The notes: a model not told the origin generated them from the letters alone. Positions 1-8,359 are shown, numbered from the stretch's first letter. The stretch is 64,000 nucleotides of DNA from Roseateles amylovorans (GCF_025398155.2 NZ_CP104562.2:1488001-1552000), one strand, 5' to 3'. Program-made: numbers and translations.

Positions 1-1
1 C

Positions 2-460
2 ACCATCGACGGCATCGCCTTCCAGACCAACATCCTGGCGCTGAACGCGGCCGTGGAAGCTGCCCGTGCAGGCGAGCAGGGCCGTGGTTTCGCGGTGGTG
101 GCCTCCGAGGTCCGCAGCCTGGCACAGCGCAGCGCCGAGGCGGCCAAGGAGATCAAGCAACTGATCACGGCCAGCGGTGAGAACGTGGCCAGCGGCTCCA
201 CGCTGGTGAGCCAGGCCGGTGAGACCATGCGTGAGATCTCCGACTCCATCGGCCGCGTCGCGAAGATCGTGGCCGAGATCAGCCACGCCACCGCCGAGCA
301 GAGCGGTGGTATCAACCAGATCGGCAGCGCCATCTCGCAACTCGATCAAATGACGCAACAGAACGCGGCACTGGTGGAGGAGAGCGCAGCCGCCGCGCAG
401 AGCCTGCAGCATCAGGCCGATGCGCTGTCGCAATCGGTGGCGGTGTTCAAGTTGAATTGA
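2..460 (+). CDS. Methyl-accepting chemotaxis protein, C-terminal part (5' truncated by window)
   Basis: The reading frame is open from base 2 and ends at the TGA at 458-460; the gene begins before the window. The first residues read TIDGIAFQTNILALNAAVEA followed by ARAGEQGRGFAVVASEVR, which is the highly conserved hairpin tip of the MCP signalling domain that contacts CheA and CheW. The remainder is the descending coiled-coil arm with heptad-like Ala/Ser/Gln spacing (HATAEQSGGINQI) and it stops soon after, without a CheR-binding NWETF pentapeptide. The N-terminal sensor part, membrane segments and ligand cannot be judged. It acts in the inner-membrane chemoreceptor array. Confidence 0.95.
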   Translation, partial: TIDGIAFQTNILALNAAVEAARAGEQGRGFAVVASEVRSLAQRSAEAAKEIKQLITASGENVASGSTLVSQAGETMREISDSIGRVAKIVAEISHATAEQSGGINQIGSAISQLDQMTQQNAALVEESAAAAQSLQHQADALSQSVAVFKLN

Positions 461-500
461 GGGGCTGAAGCGAGGTTGGCGAGGCAGCGCCTCGCGGCCG

Positions 501-2420
501 TCAACTCGCCATGAACTGCACCCGGTCTCGTCCGTTGTGCTTGGCGGCATAGAGCGCCTGGTCGGCGGTTTCGACCAGCAGGTCCACCCGTGAGGGCGGT
601 TCCCCGGCGCTCAGGCCGATGCTCACCGTCAGCGACAGGTTGGGGGCAAGGTCCTGCCAACTGAAGCCGGCGATGGCCTGGCGCAGTCGCTCGCAGATGT
701 CCTGCGCCCTGGGCGGCGGGACACCGACGAACACCAGCATGAACTCTTCGCCGCCGACCCGCGCCAGCAGGTCGGCACTGCGCAGCTGCCGGCGCAGCAA
801 CTGGGCCACCTGCTGCAGCACCTGATCGCCCATGCCATGCCCGAAGGAATCGTTGACCCGCTTGAAATGGTCGACGTCCAGCAGACCCAGGGCGATGGGT
901 TGGTGTTCCTGACGCGCCCGCTCCAGCAGCAGCGGCAGGGCGAACTCGGCATGGCGGCGGTTGTTCAACGCCGTCAACGCATCCTCATGGGCCATGCGGC
1001 CCAGCTCGGCGGCTTGGCGGCGCAGTTTGTGCTGCTCCTGCTCGGCGTGTTCGGCGCGCTCGCGCTCCCGCCGGGCGTCCTGCATCGCATGCTCGGCTCG
1101 CGCGCGGGCCTGCTCGAATTCCTGGCGGATCAGCCGCGCTTCGGTCTGCAAGGCCATGGCGTTGCGCGCGGCCTGGCGTTCGAGCGCCGACAACTGCTCA
1201 TGCGCGGAGAGCGCCTGCGCATAGTCCCCGCGCGCCTTGTAGACCCGGTACATCGCCAGACTGAGCTGGCGCCGCAGCCGCAGCGGTAGTTGCGGCGGTC
1301 CCTCGTGCGTCAGCAGCGCCTGCATCCCGGCCAGGGCCTGCATCACCCGCGCGGGGTCGTCCCGCCGCAGTTGCAGCAGCGCGCGCTGGGCGCGGGCCTG
1401 AAGCGCCATGCCGCCGTAGCCTTCACGCAGGGCGATGGCTTCGTATTCATCCACCAGGGCCAAGGCATGCGTGATCTCGCCGTTGCCCAGCAGGTGTTCC
1501 ACCAGGTTGGACAAGGACACCACCACAAGGAAGGGATTGCCGGCATGGCGCACCAGCTCGGCCGCACGGACCGCATAGGGCCCGGCTCGGGCCAGCGCCT
1601 CCGCGGCCGCAGTTCGGTCTTCATTGCGAAGCGCCTCCGCATGCGCCTGAAGCCAGAAATGCGCGAGGTTGTTCAGGCAGGACAGCAGCAGTTCCTGGGC
1701 CTGGATGACGCCTCGAACCTGGCTCTGGCGCTGCCCCTGGGGATTCGGCGCAGCCGCGGTGGGCGGCAGGCCCGACCCCGCCGTGGCGTCGCCGTTGGAT
1801 GACGAGGACAAGGCGGAGGAGGCGGACGAGGCGGAGGCGATGGACGACGCGGACGTCGAGCCAGCCTGCGGCATGAGAAGCCTCACATCCTGGCCCGCGG
1901 CAGTCATCGCTGACAGGGTGCTCTGGGCAATCTCCAGGGCCTGTACCGTGTCCTGGCAGGCCTGCTCGGTCTGATCCATGGCGGCAGAGGCGACCGCCAG
2001 CCGATTGAGCGCCCAGGCCTCGAGGAGGGGCTCACGGGCCGCCCGGGCCGCCGCCAGCGCCTGCCAGCCGGTCTGCAGCGCATCCCGTCCCATCAAGAAC
2101 TGGGCGTACACGTAGCAGAGCTCGGTCAGGGCCTGGGCGAGCAAGGCATGACTGTCCTCGCCCTCGATCTGGCGGACCAGCGCCACTGCCTCGCTGGCAC
2201 GGCGCAGGGCTGCCTGGAGGTCGCCTTGTCGCGGCAGGTCGTGGGCGATCAGGATCAGCGCACGGGCCTGCTCGCGTGGCGTCCGAGCGGCCGCCAACGC
2301 GCGCTCGCGCGCCGCAGTCGCCTCTCGATAGGCGCCTCGGTGGCTGAGCTGTTCTGCTGCCGCCAGTTCGTCCTCGAACACGGCTTGCCTCCTTCTGCGG
2401 TCATGGGACCCACGCGGCAT
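501..2420 (-). CDS. Diguanylate cyclase with N-terminal TPR-like region
   Basis: 639 aa, no signal peptide or membrane segment seen. Residues about 15-430 are helical, Ala/Leu/Arg-rich and read as TPR-like repeats, interrupted by a low-complexity Ser/Ala linker near residues 185-225. A charged coiled coil (about 430-475) leads into a C-terminal GGDEF domain. The signature is GGEEF at about 556-560 and an RxxD inhibitory site (RSAD, about 547-550) sits five residues before it, so the enzyme should make c-di-GMP from two GTP and be product-inhibited. The architecture (cytosolic TPR + coiled coil + GGDEF) is common in Burkholderiales and suggests activation by protein contact or dimerisation. 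It converges with the upstream MCP gene (40 bp apart). The ATG at 2420 is the first usable start. Confidence 0.9.
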   Translation of the reverse strand: MPRGSHDRRRRQAVFEDELAAAEQLSHRGAYREATAARERALAAARTPREQARALILIAHDLPRQGDLQAALRRASEAVALVRQIEGEDSHALLAQALTELCYVYAQFLMGRDALQTGWQALAAARAAREPLLEAWALNRLAVASAAMDQTEQACQDTVQALEIAQSTLSAMTAAGQDVRLLMPQAGSTSASSIASASSASSALSSSSNGDATAGSGLPPTAAAPNPQGQRQSQVRGVIQAQELLLSCLNNLAHFWLQAHAEALRNEDRTAAAEALARAGPYAVRAAELVRHAGNPFLVVVSLSNLVEHLLGNGEITHALALVDEYEAIALREGYGGMALQARAQRALLQLRRDDPARVMQALAGMQALLTHEGPPQLPLRLRRQLSLAMYRVYKARGDYAQALSAHEQLSALERQAARNAMALQTEARLIRQEFEQARARAEHAMQDARRERERAEHAEQEQHKLRRQAAELGRMAHEDALTALNNRRHAEFALPLLLERARQEHQPIALGLLDVDHFKRVNDSFGHGMGDQVLQQVAQLLRRQLRSADLLARVGGEEFMLVFVGVPPPRAQDICERLRQAIAGFSWQDLAPNLSLTVSIGLSAGEPPSRVDLLVETADQALYAAKHNGRDRVQFMAS

Positions 2421-2537
2421 GACGCCCCATGCCGGACGCGGCCCGGCGGGGTGATGCAGGGTGTCTCCAGCATTGGGCGATTTGCGGACCGCGTCAATGC
2501 GCGCCCACCCGGGGTGGAGCCCGATACAGTGGCGGAC

Positions 2538-3656
2538 ATGTCAAATGTCTCGAACCCCCGATCCACCCTGGTGGGGATCGATTTTTCCAGTGCCCCCAGC
2601 CCGCGCAAGCCGATCCGGCTGGCGTTCGGTCGACGTCAGGGGCAGGTGTTGCGGCTCGAATCCCAGCGCGGGCTGGCGTCGCTGGACGCCTTCGACGCCT
2701 GGTTGCGTGAGCCGGTCACCGAGGGGGAAGGCTGGCTCGGCGGCTTCGATCTGCCGTTCGGCCTGCCGCGCGAACTGGTCACCCAACTCGGATGGCCGAC
2801 GGATTGGGCGCCGCTGATGGCGCACTACGCGTCGCTGTCGCGCGCGCAGATCCGCGAGACCTTCGCTGCGTTCTGCGCCGCCCGTCCGGTCGGCGGCAAG
2901 TTTGCGCATCGCGCCTGCGACGGACCGGCCGGGTCGTCGCCCAGCATGAAATGGGTGAATCCGCCGGTGGCCTACATGCTGCATGCCGGCGTGCCGCGCC
3001 TGATCGAGGCCGGTGTGCATCTGCCGGGCTTGCACTCCGGTGATCCGGGCAGGGTGGCGCTGGAAGCGTATCCGGGGTTGCTGGCGCGAGAGCTGATCGG
3101 CACGCGCAGCTACAAGAGCGACGATCGCGCCCGGCAGACACCGGAGCGGCTGATCGCCCGCAAGGATCTGATCGACGCCCTGGAGCAAGGCCGCAGCCGG
3201 CTCGGCATCCGCCTCAAGCTCAGCCATGCGCAGCGCGACGAACTGGCCGATGACGCCAGCGGGGACAAGCTGGATGCCGTGCTCTGCCTGATGTTGGCGG
3301 CCTGGGCGGATCTGCAGCCCGATTTCGGACGTCCGGCGGATGCGGATGCGCTGGAAGGATGGATCGTGGCGGCGGGGCATCTGGCGCCGCTGGCCGCGGC
3401 CACGGGTGCCGCCTCGGCGGGCCGGGCGGGCCGGGCGAGCGGCGCCGGGTCGGCAGCGTCGCGTCGAGCCAGTGGTGACGGCGCACGGTCCGCCGCCGGC
3501 AACGAGGCGGGCACATCAAGTGCCGCGACGAAGAAATCCGCGGCGTCTTCGCCTTCGTCATTGGCAGCGCCGGCGGCCAGACCATCGCCCTCGCCCTCGC
3601 CCTCGCCCTCGCCCCGATCTGGTGCCCGCAAGGGCGCTCGTGCCAAGAAGGAATGA
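2538..3656 (+). CDS. DUF429 family protein (RNase H-like fold) with low-complexity tail
   Basis: 372 aa from the ATG at 2538 (MSNVSNPRSTLVGIDFSSAP). The frame is open further upstream, but that part overlaps the divergent cyclase gene and looks non-coding. Residues about 12-290 match the DUF429 pattern: GIDFSSAP, GFDLPFG, LEAYPG and DDASGDKLDAVLC place acidic residues where an RNase H-like fold has its metal ligands. The family is predicted to be nuclease-like but its substrate is unknown. The last 80 residues are Ala/Ser/Gly-rich and end in a Pro-Ser dipeptide run and a basic tail; the DNA there contains five perfect TCGCCC hexamers. Three bases separate its stop from the next ATG, so it is translationally linked to the panE-like gene. 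Confidence 0.75.
   Translation: MSNVSNPRSTLVGIDFSSAPSPRKPIRLAFGRRQGQVLRLESQRGLASLDAFDAWLREPVTEGEGWLGGFDLPFGLPRELVTQLGWPTDWAPLMAHYASLSRAQIRETFAAFCAARPVGGKFAHRACDGPAGSSPSMKWVNPPVAYMLHAGVPRLIEAGVHLPGLHSGDPGRVALEAYPGLLARELIGTRSYKSDDRARQTPERLIARKDLIDALEQGRSRLGIRLKLSHAQRDELADDASGDKLDAVLCLMLAAWADLQPDFGRPADADALEGWIVAAGHLAPLAAATGAASAGRAGRASGAGSAASRRASGDGARSAAGNEAGTSSAATKKSAASSPSSLAAPAARPSPSPSPSPSPRSGARKGARAKKE
3585..3614 (+). repeat. Five perfect TCGCCC hexamer repeats inside the DUF429 gene
   Basis: Bases 3585-3614 are five exact copies of the hexamer TCGCCC in tandem. Because the unit is six bases long, copy-number changes keep the frame and only alter the number of Pro-Ser pairs in the protein tail. 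Confidence 0.9.
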
Positions 3657-3659
3657 CCC

Positions 3660-4628
3660 ATGACGATCCCGACCTCTGCGCCTGCGACCTCACCCCGCTC
3701 CGACGTGGCGAGTCCTCCCGCGACGACCGTGCCCCTGCGGATCGCGGTGATGGGCGCGGGCGCCGTCGGCTGCTATTTCGGCGGGCTGCTGGCGCGTGCC
3801 GGTCATGACGTGGTGCTGATCGGCCGACCGTTGCATGTCGAGGCGATCCGGCGGCAGGGCCTTCGCATGGAGACCGCCACCTTCGACCAGGCGGTGCCAT
3901 TGCGCGCGGAGACCGAGGCCAGTGCGGCGCGGGGTTCCGACCTGGTGCTGTTCTGCGTGAAGTCCGCCGACACCGTGGAGGCCGCCGAGCAACTGCGGCC
4001 CTACCTGGCGGCGGACACCTTGCTGCTGTCGATGCAGAACGGCGTCGACAATGCCGAGCGCATGCGCGAGGTGCTGCGCCAGCCGGTGTCTGCGGCGGTG
4101 GTCTATGTGGCCACCGGCATGGTGGGCCCGGGGCATGTGAAGCATTACGGTCGCGGCGAATTGGTGATCGAGCCGGCCACCGGCGATGCGCAGGCGGCTC
4201 AGGCCCTGATCGCCGCGGGTGTACCGACCGAGATCTCCGCGAACGTGCGGGGCGCGCTCTGGTCGAAGCTGCTGATCAACTGCGCCTACAACGCGCTGTC
4301 GGCGCTGACGCAGCAGCCCTATGGCCGCCTGGTGGAAGGCGAGGGCGTGTGGGCGGTGCTGGAGGATCTGGTCACCGAGGGCCTGGCGGTGGCGCAGGCG
4401 GACGGCGTGCAGGTGGAGGGCGATGTCCGGGAGGCCGTTCGCAAGATCGCGGTGACGATGCCGGGGCAGCTGTCCTCCACCGCCCGGGACCTGGCCCGCG
4501 GCAAGCGGACCGAGATCGACCATCTCAACGGCCATCTGGTCCGACGCGGCGAGGCGCTGGGCGTGCCCACGCCGGCCAACCGGGTGCTGCATGCGCTGGT
4601 GAGGCTGATGGAGCAGGCGCCGCATTGA
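3660..4628 (+). CDS. panE: 2-dehydropantoate 2-reductase (ketopantoate reductase family)
   Basis: 322 aa. The N-terminus carries the NAD(P)-binding glycine motif GAGAVGCYFGGLLARAG (about residues 32-48), preceded by a Ser/Thr/Pro-rich leader of about 20 residues that is unusual and may mean the true start is later. The KSADT segment (about 101-105), the MQNGVDN segment (about 123-129) and the C-terminal WSKLLINCAYNALSALT segment (about 201-217), which holds the catalytic-lysine helix, are typical of the PanE/ApbA family. The enzyme reduces ketopantoate to pantoate with NADPH in pantothenate and CoA synthesis, in the cytosol. Several paralogs of unknown substrate exist per genome in this order, so the precise role is less certain than the fold. 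Confidence 0.85.
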   Translation: MTIPTSAPATSPRSDVASPPATTVPLRIAVMGAGAVGCYFGGLLARAGHDVVLIGRPLHVEAIRRQGLRMETATFDQAVPLRAETEASAARGSDLVLFCVKSADTVEAAEQLRPYLAADTLLLSMQNGVDNAERMREVLRQPVSAAVVYVATGMVGPGHVKHYGRGELVIEPATGDAQAAQALIAAGVPTEISANVRGALWSKLLINCAYNALSALTQQPYGRLVEGEGVWAVLEDLVTEGLAVAQADGVQVEGDVREAVRKIAVTMPGQLSSTARDLARGKRTEIDHLNGHLVRRGEALGVPTPANRVLHALVRLMEQAPH

Positions 4629-4734
4629 GGCGTCAGCACAGCGGTACGAACGCGCCTGCTGCTGCCGCACAGGCCGTGGCGAACGCAGGAGAACGAACTA
4701 CCGCGCATCCAGGCTGACACATCGCGCTAGTGAG

Positions 4735-4764
4735 GCCATGCCGCGTCATGCCATGCGGCATGGC
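4735..4764. repeat. 10-bp perfect inverted repeat downstream of panE
   Basis: GCCATGCCGC at 4735-4744 is exactly complementary to GCGGCATGGC at 4755-4764, with a 10-nt loop. No T-run follows, so it could be a factor-dependent terminator, an mRNA-stabilising hairpin or a binding site. It lies between the panE stop and the toxin-antitoxin promoter region. Confidence 0.5.
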
Positions 4765-4788
4765 TGATCGCCTCGATGGAGATGTGGG

Positions 4789-4817
4789 TTGCTATCTAAA
4801 TTATTTGGGTGGACAAT
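4789..4817 (+). promoter_or_regulatory. Candidate promoter/operator of the toxin-antitoxin pair
   Basis: A locally AT-rich stretch holds TTGCTA (4789-4794) and GACAAT (4812-4817) spaced by 17 nt, each matching four of six sigma70 consensus positions. Transcription would start close to the toxin ATG at 4825, giving a nearly leaderless message; no ribosome-binding site is visible before that ATG. The AATTAATT palindrome at 4815-4822 could serve as an operator. This is inference only. Confidence 0.3.
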
Positions 4818-4824
4818 TAATTCA

Positions 4825-5136
4825 ATGCGGACGGTCGTCGAAACGACGGCCTTCCGGAAACAGGCGGCGGCGGTCTGGAGTGATGAAGAGCGCGAGGCGT
4901 TCATTGATTTCATCGCGTCGACACCGGATGCGGGTGACGTCATCCCGAACGCTGAAGGCGCTCGGAAAGTGCGTTGGCAGCGCCAAGGCATGGGTAAGCG
5001 TGGTGGCGTGCGTGTGATTTACTTTCACTTGTCAGACGAGGAAATCGTGCTGCTCGTCATGGTGTACGCCAAGTCGGAGGTCGATGACGTGCAGCCCCTC
5101 GGCATCAAGCGGAGCATCAAGGGGAGCGTCAAATGA
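4825..5136 (+). CDS. RelE/ParE-superfamily toxin (type II toxin-antitoxin)
   Basis: 103 aa from the ATG at 4825; an upstream in-frame TTG at 4789 would add 12 residues but falls in the presumed promoter. Helical N-terminus (FRKQAAAVWSDEEREAFIDFIA), then GDVIPNAEGARKVRWQRQGMGKRGGVRVIYF and a hydrophobic strand ending MVYAKSEVDDV are the typical RelE-like beta sheet with the basic GKRGG turn used to contact RNA on the ribosome. The family usually cleaves mRNA during translation. Its stop overlaps the next ATG (ATGA, 5133-5136), the usual coupling of toxin to antitoxin, here in toxin-first order. The upstream DNA is clearly less GC-rich than the flanks, in keeping with horizontal acquisition. 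Confidence 0.8.
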   Translation: MRTVVETTAFRKQAAAVWSDEEREAFIDFIASTPDAGDVIPNAEGARKVRWQRQGMGKRGGVRVIYFHLSDEEIVLLVMVYAKSEVDDVQPLGIKRSIKGSVK

Positions 5137-5462
5137 AGACCATGAAGACGTTGAATGTCGAGAAGGCGCTGGCCGCCATCGAGTCGGACGCCGGGCAGAC
5201 GCTGCCTGGCTTGCGTGAGTCTTTGCTGGAGGCAAAGGCGGGTGTGACGGCGCATGTGCATACGCCGGCGGAGATGGCCAGACGTCGCGGACGTCCGGTT
5301 GGGAGCGTGGCGGCGGTCACCAAGCAGCCCGTCAAGCTCCGGCTCGATGCGGATGTCCTCGAGGCACTTCGCGCCACCGGAGACGGTTGGCAGACCCGGA
5401 TCAACGACATGCTTCGAGCCTCGCTGGCCCTGGGAGGTCGGCTTCCCGATCCTGATGCTTGA
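5133..5462 (+). CDS. Antitoxin, BrnA/ribbon-helix-helix-like
   Basis: 109 aa. The C-terminal third (VKLRLDADVLEALRATGDG, then WQTRINDMLRASLAL, about residues 67-101) matches the BrnA-type antitoxin pattern, a ribbon-helix-helix DNA-binding fold that represses the operon and neutralises the toxin. Residues about 45-55 (AEMARRRGRPVGS) are a basic AT-hook-like stretch (RGRP). The N-terminal half is probably the toxin-binding part. It overlaps the toxin stop by four bases. Combination of a RelE-like toxin with a BrnA-like antitoxin rather than a HigA-type HTH is a mixed pairing, though such pairs are known. Confidence 0.75.
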   Translation: MKTMKTLNVEKALAAIESDAGQTLPGLRESLLEAKAGVTAHVHTPAEMARRRGRPVGSVAAVTKQPVKLRLDADVLEALRATGDGWQTRINDMLRASLALGGRLPDPDA

Positions 5463-5506
5463 TGCCTGATGCCTGATGCCTGAGGGCTGAGGGCTGATGC
5501 CTGAGG
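5451..5506 (+). repeat. Heptanucleotide tandem repeat across the antitoxin stop codon
   Basis: Eight consecutive 7-bp units follow the pattern S-C/T-T-G-A-K-G: CCTGATG, CTTGATG, CCTGATG, CCTGATG, CCTGAGG, GCTGAGG, GCTGATG, CCTGAGG. The array begins inside the last codons of the antitoxin gene and supplies its TGA stop at 5460-5462. A change in copy number would not shift the upstream frame but could alter the stop and the space before the convergent gene. Confidence 0.85.
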
Positions 5507-5524
5507 GCTTGTCCGTGCTCGCGA

Positions 5525-6055
5525 TCAATAGGTGATCGTCAACGTCACCGTGTCGCTGTAGTTGCCCGGCGGGATGCCGTTGAGCGACGGCAGCCGGCCA
5601 TACACGGTCAGCATCTGCTGGCTGCCGGTGCCCGTGCCGGTGAAGACGCCGCTGCTGTTGCCGTCGCCCCAGACCTGGGTGCGGCCCGCATCGAGGTAGA
5701 GCTGATAGGGCAGGCTGTTGGCGCCGCTCTTCATCGCGCGGTTGCCGAAGGCCGACGCATTGCCGGCGTTGGCCCCCGCACTCAACGCGACGCTGTAGGG
5801 CGTGGTGCGGGTGCAGGTCACCGCCAGCGAGGTCAGGGCATCGACCGGCCCCGGCGTCTGCAACGGGTCAATGGCCGTGCCGAAGTTCAAGGTGCTGCCG
5901 GAGACATTGCAGGCCACCAGGATGGTCGCGCCAATCTCCAGGGTGCCGCTGCTGGTGGCAGGTGCTGCGGCGGTGATGGATGCAGTGGCCATCAGGGCCA
6001 GCGCGGCAAGCGAAGCGCGGATCGACTGCGCATGAATTCGGACGGACGACGACAT
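5525..6055 (-). CDS. Spore coat U domain (SCPU) secreted protein
   Basis: 176 aa from the ATG at 6055; the frame is open upstream but only from this ATG does a normal signal peptide appear (SIRASLAALALMATASITAAA, cleaved after about residue 30). The mature part begins GTLEIGATILVACNVSGSTLNFGT and contains two cysteines (ACNV and VTCTRT) plus the closing NYSDTVTLTITY strand, which is the SCPU pattern. These proteins are exported and resemble subunits or adhesins of chaperone-usher-like (Csu-type) surface structures. No usher or chaperone gene is adjacent, so this copy stands alone. It converges with the antitoxin gene across the heptamer array. Confidence 0.8.
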   Translation of the reverse strand: MSSSVRIHAQSIRASLAALALMATASITAAAPATSSGTLEIGATILVACNVSGSTLNFGTAIDPLQTPGPVDALTSLAVTCTRTTPYSVALSAGANAGNASAFGNRAMKSGANSLPYQLYLDAGRTQVWGDGNSSGVFTGTGTGSQQMLTVYGRLPSLNGIPPGNYSDTVTLTITY

Positions 6056-6545
6056 GGTGAAAGCGTGTTCTTCTGTACATCGCGGAGCTTGGCGGGCCTG
6101 TGTGTCCGGTGATGCGATGTCGTCCCCGGAGCGGCCTCTATGCCTGTCCCTGAGTTGCAATTGGACACGACTGGCCGCCATGCGGCGAGTGCGAAAGTCC
6201 ACATTCAGGCCACCCTCTTTGGAGGGGCTCCCCTAAGCGAGCAGTCGTTCACCGAAGTGGCGAATCGGCATGTCGGATCTGACGAAGCGACTTGCGCCGG
6301 CGGTGAACCCGTGCTGCGTACGCTCGATCATCGAAAGGCATGGGTGTCGTCGCGTCGGGTAGCAAGCCCGGAATGGCCTGGCTCATCGGGGCGCAGGACA
6401 GGCATTCATCATGGGCGTTGATCACCGCCGCTCATCACCGGAGTGCCCGACACCTTCTCCCTGCTCGGGCTCGATGGACTGCCCGGCCCGACTGGATCCC
6501 CCGGCCGGCCAGACCGCATGGCGCTGTCCCTCGCGCGAGGACGAC
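6056..6545. other. Intergenic region between the SCPU gene and arginase, no gene recognised
   Basis: About 490 bp. It must contain the promoter of the minus-strand SCPU gene near 6060-6200 and the 3' end of the arginase transcript near 6500-6545. Short open frames exist, one with a few Gly-x-y triplets that resemble collagen by chance, but none has coding character or a ribosome-binding site. No clear intrinsic terminator was seen. Confidence 0.5.
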
Positions 6546-7466
6546 TCAACGTCGCATCAGCGTGGACTTGCCGAACAGCGATTCGATCAGGTCCACTGCC
6601 ACCAGCGCCGTCTTGTTGCGCACATCCAGGGCGGGATTGAGCTCCATCACGTCCAGCGAGGCCAGCCGGCCGGTGTCCGCGATCATCTCCATGCACAGCT
6701 GTGCCTCGCGGTAGGTCGGGCCGCCGGGGATGGTGGTCCCGACGCCGGGCGCGACATCGGGATCGAGGAAGTCCACATCGAAGCTCACATGCAGGTGGGT
6801 GTTGGCGTCCATGGTGGCGAGCGCCAGCTCCATCGCATGGCGCATGCCCATCTCATCGATGTAGCGCATGTCGAAGACCTCCAGGCCCACCTCGTGCACG
6901 AAGCGCTTCTCGCCGGGGTCCACGCTGCGGATGCCGATCTGGCGGATCCATTTCGGATCGATCGCCGGCACGTGCCCGCCGATCTCGATCAGTTCCTTGG
7001 GCCCGTAGCCGCACAGACAGGCCACCGGCATGCCGTGGATGTTGCCGCTCGGGGTGAGGGTGGAGGTGTTGAAGTCCGCATGGGCGTCCAGCCACAGGAT
7101 GCGCAGCTTCTTGCCGGTCTCGCGACAGTGGCGCGCCACGGCGGAGATCGATCCCAGGCCCAGGCAGTGGTCACCGCCCAGCAGGATGGGCATGCGGCCG
7201 CCTTGCAGCTCCGCATGCACCGCGTCATGCACCGCGCGGTTCCAGGCGGTGACCTCCGCGAGGTGCCGATAACCGTCATCCGGTGCCAGCCAGGGATTGG
7301 GCGGGCCGGACAGATTGCCGCGATCCAGCACCTCCACCTCGTGGCTGCGCAAGGCTTCGGCCAGGCCAGCGACACGCATGGCCTCCGGGCCCATGCTCGC
7401 GCCTCGGGCGCCGGCGCCGACATCCGTGGGGGCGCCGATCAGGCTGACTTGTCGCAAGGGGCTCAT
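6546..7466 (-). CDS. rocF: Arginase
   Basis: 306 aa, the usual arginase length. The manganese-binding signatures are all present: GGDHCLG (about residues 99-105), WLDAHADFN (about 127-135) and SFDVDFLDPDVAPG (about 228-241), and the SGNIHGMP loop that binds the substrate is intact. The enzyme hydrolyses L-arginine to ornithine and urea in the cytosol. Its ATG overlaps the stop of the preceding LOG gene by four bases (7463-7466), so both are in one operon. Urea produced here could feed a urease; the window also encodes the Urt urea importer and UreD, but the urease structural genes are absent. Confidence 0.93.
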   Translation of the reverse strand: MSPLRQVSLIGAPTDVGAGARGASMGPEAMRVAGLAEALRSHEVEVLDRGNLSGPPNPWLAPDDGYRHLAEVTAWNRAVHDAVHAELQGGRMPILLGGDHCLGLGSISAVARHCRETGKKLRILWLDAHADFNTSTLTPSGNIHGMPVACLCGYGPKELIEIGGHVPAIDPKWIRQIGIRSVDPGEKRFVHEVGLEVFDMRYIDEMGMRHAMELALATMDANTHLHVSFDVDFLDPDVAPGVGTTIPGGPTYREAQLCMEMIADTGRLASLDVMELNPALDVRNKTALVAVDLIESLFGKSTLMRR

Positions 7467-8359
7467 ATCGGGAACTCCTGGGCTGTGCCGGTGGAGGCGC
7501 CGGGCTGGTCGATCTCGTACTCTTTCACGAGCAGGGCCCAGGCCTCGTCGGCGGTTTCAACATAGTGGAAGAGCTGCTCGTCGCCGGGGCTGATCATGCC
7601 GGTGTCCAGCAGCAGGTCAAAGTCGATCAGACGCGACCAGAAGTCGCGACCGAACAGCAGGATCGGTCGACGGCGGCATTTGCCGGTCTGGATCAGGGTG
7701 AGGGTCTCGAACAGCTCGTCCAAGGTGCCGTAGCCGCCCGGGAAGGCCGCCAGGGCCACCGACCGGATCAGGAAGTGCATCTTGCGCAGGCCGAAGTAGT
7801 GGAAGCGGAAGCACAGCTCCGGCGTGATGTACTGGTTGGGACGCTGCTCATGCGGCAGCACGATGTTCAGCCCGATGCTGCGACCGCCGGCCTCATGCGC
7901 GCCGCGGTTGCCCGCTTCCATGATGCCCGGCCCGCCGCCGGTCACCACATACAACGGATGCGGATGGTCCTTGGTGTGCTCGGTCACGAGCTGGGCGAAC
8001 CGGCGCGCTTCCTCATAGAAGCCGCTCATCAGCAGCCGGCGTTCGGCGCGTTGCAGGGCCACGCTGTCGTTGGCGGTGCGGGCCGCGTCGACGGCGGCTT
8101 GCGCGGACTCGCGATCGGCAATCCGGGCGCTGCCAAAGATCACCACCGTCGACTGGATGTCCAGCTCCTGCTGGATCAGTTCGGGCTTGAGCAGCTCCAA
8201 CTGCATCCGCACCGGTCGAAGCTCGGGGCGGACCAGGAAATCGGTGTCGGTGAAGGCCAGGCGATAGGCGTCGGGCGGGTTCTCGTCGAAGCTGGTGAGT
8301 TTGGCTTCTTCCTGAGCGGTCTGGAAGTTGCGCGCGGTGAGTTTGTCGTGTCGGTTCAT
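7463..8359 (-). CDS. LOG-family protein (nucleoside monophosphate phosphoribohydrolase-like)
   Basis: 298 aa. The C-terminal two thirds contain the LOG-family motifs VTGGGPGIMEAGNRG (about residues 138-152) and FPGGYGTLDELFE (about 208-220), which form the nucleotide-binding and catalytic site used to release ribose 5-phosphate from nucleoside monophosphates. Members are often misnamed lysine decarboxylases. The N-terminal 70 residues (including LRPVRMQLELLKPEL) are an extension found in the long LOG subgroup. Translationally coupled to the arginase gene downstream. The physiological substrate is not deducible from sequence. Confidence 0.85.
   Translation of the reverse strand: MNRHDKLTARNFQTAQEEAKLTSFDENPPDAYRLAFTDTDFLVRPELRPVRMQLELLKPELIQQELDIQSTVVIFGSARIADRESAQAAVDAARTANDSVALQRAERRLLMSGFYEEARRFAQLVTEHTKDHPHPLYVVTGGGPGIMEAGNRGAHEAGGRSIGLNIVLPHEQRPNQYITPELCFRFHYFGLRKMHFLIRSVALAAFPGGYGTLDELFETLTLIQTGKCRRRPILLFGRDFWSRLIDFDLLLDTGMISPGDEQLFHYVETADEAWALLVKEYEIDQPGASTGTAQEFPI

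Noticed and set aside
6443..6640. A short plus-strand frame with collagen-like Gly-x-y triplets
   Set aside because: Only a few triplets, no signal peptide or ribosome site, and it runs into the arginase gene on the other strand.
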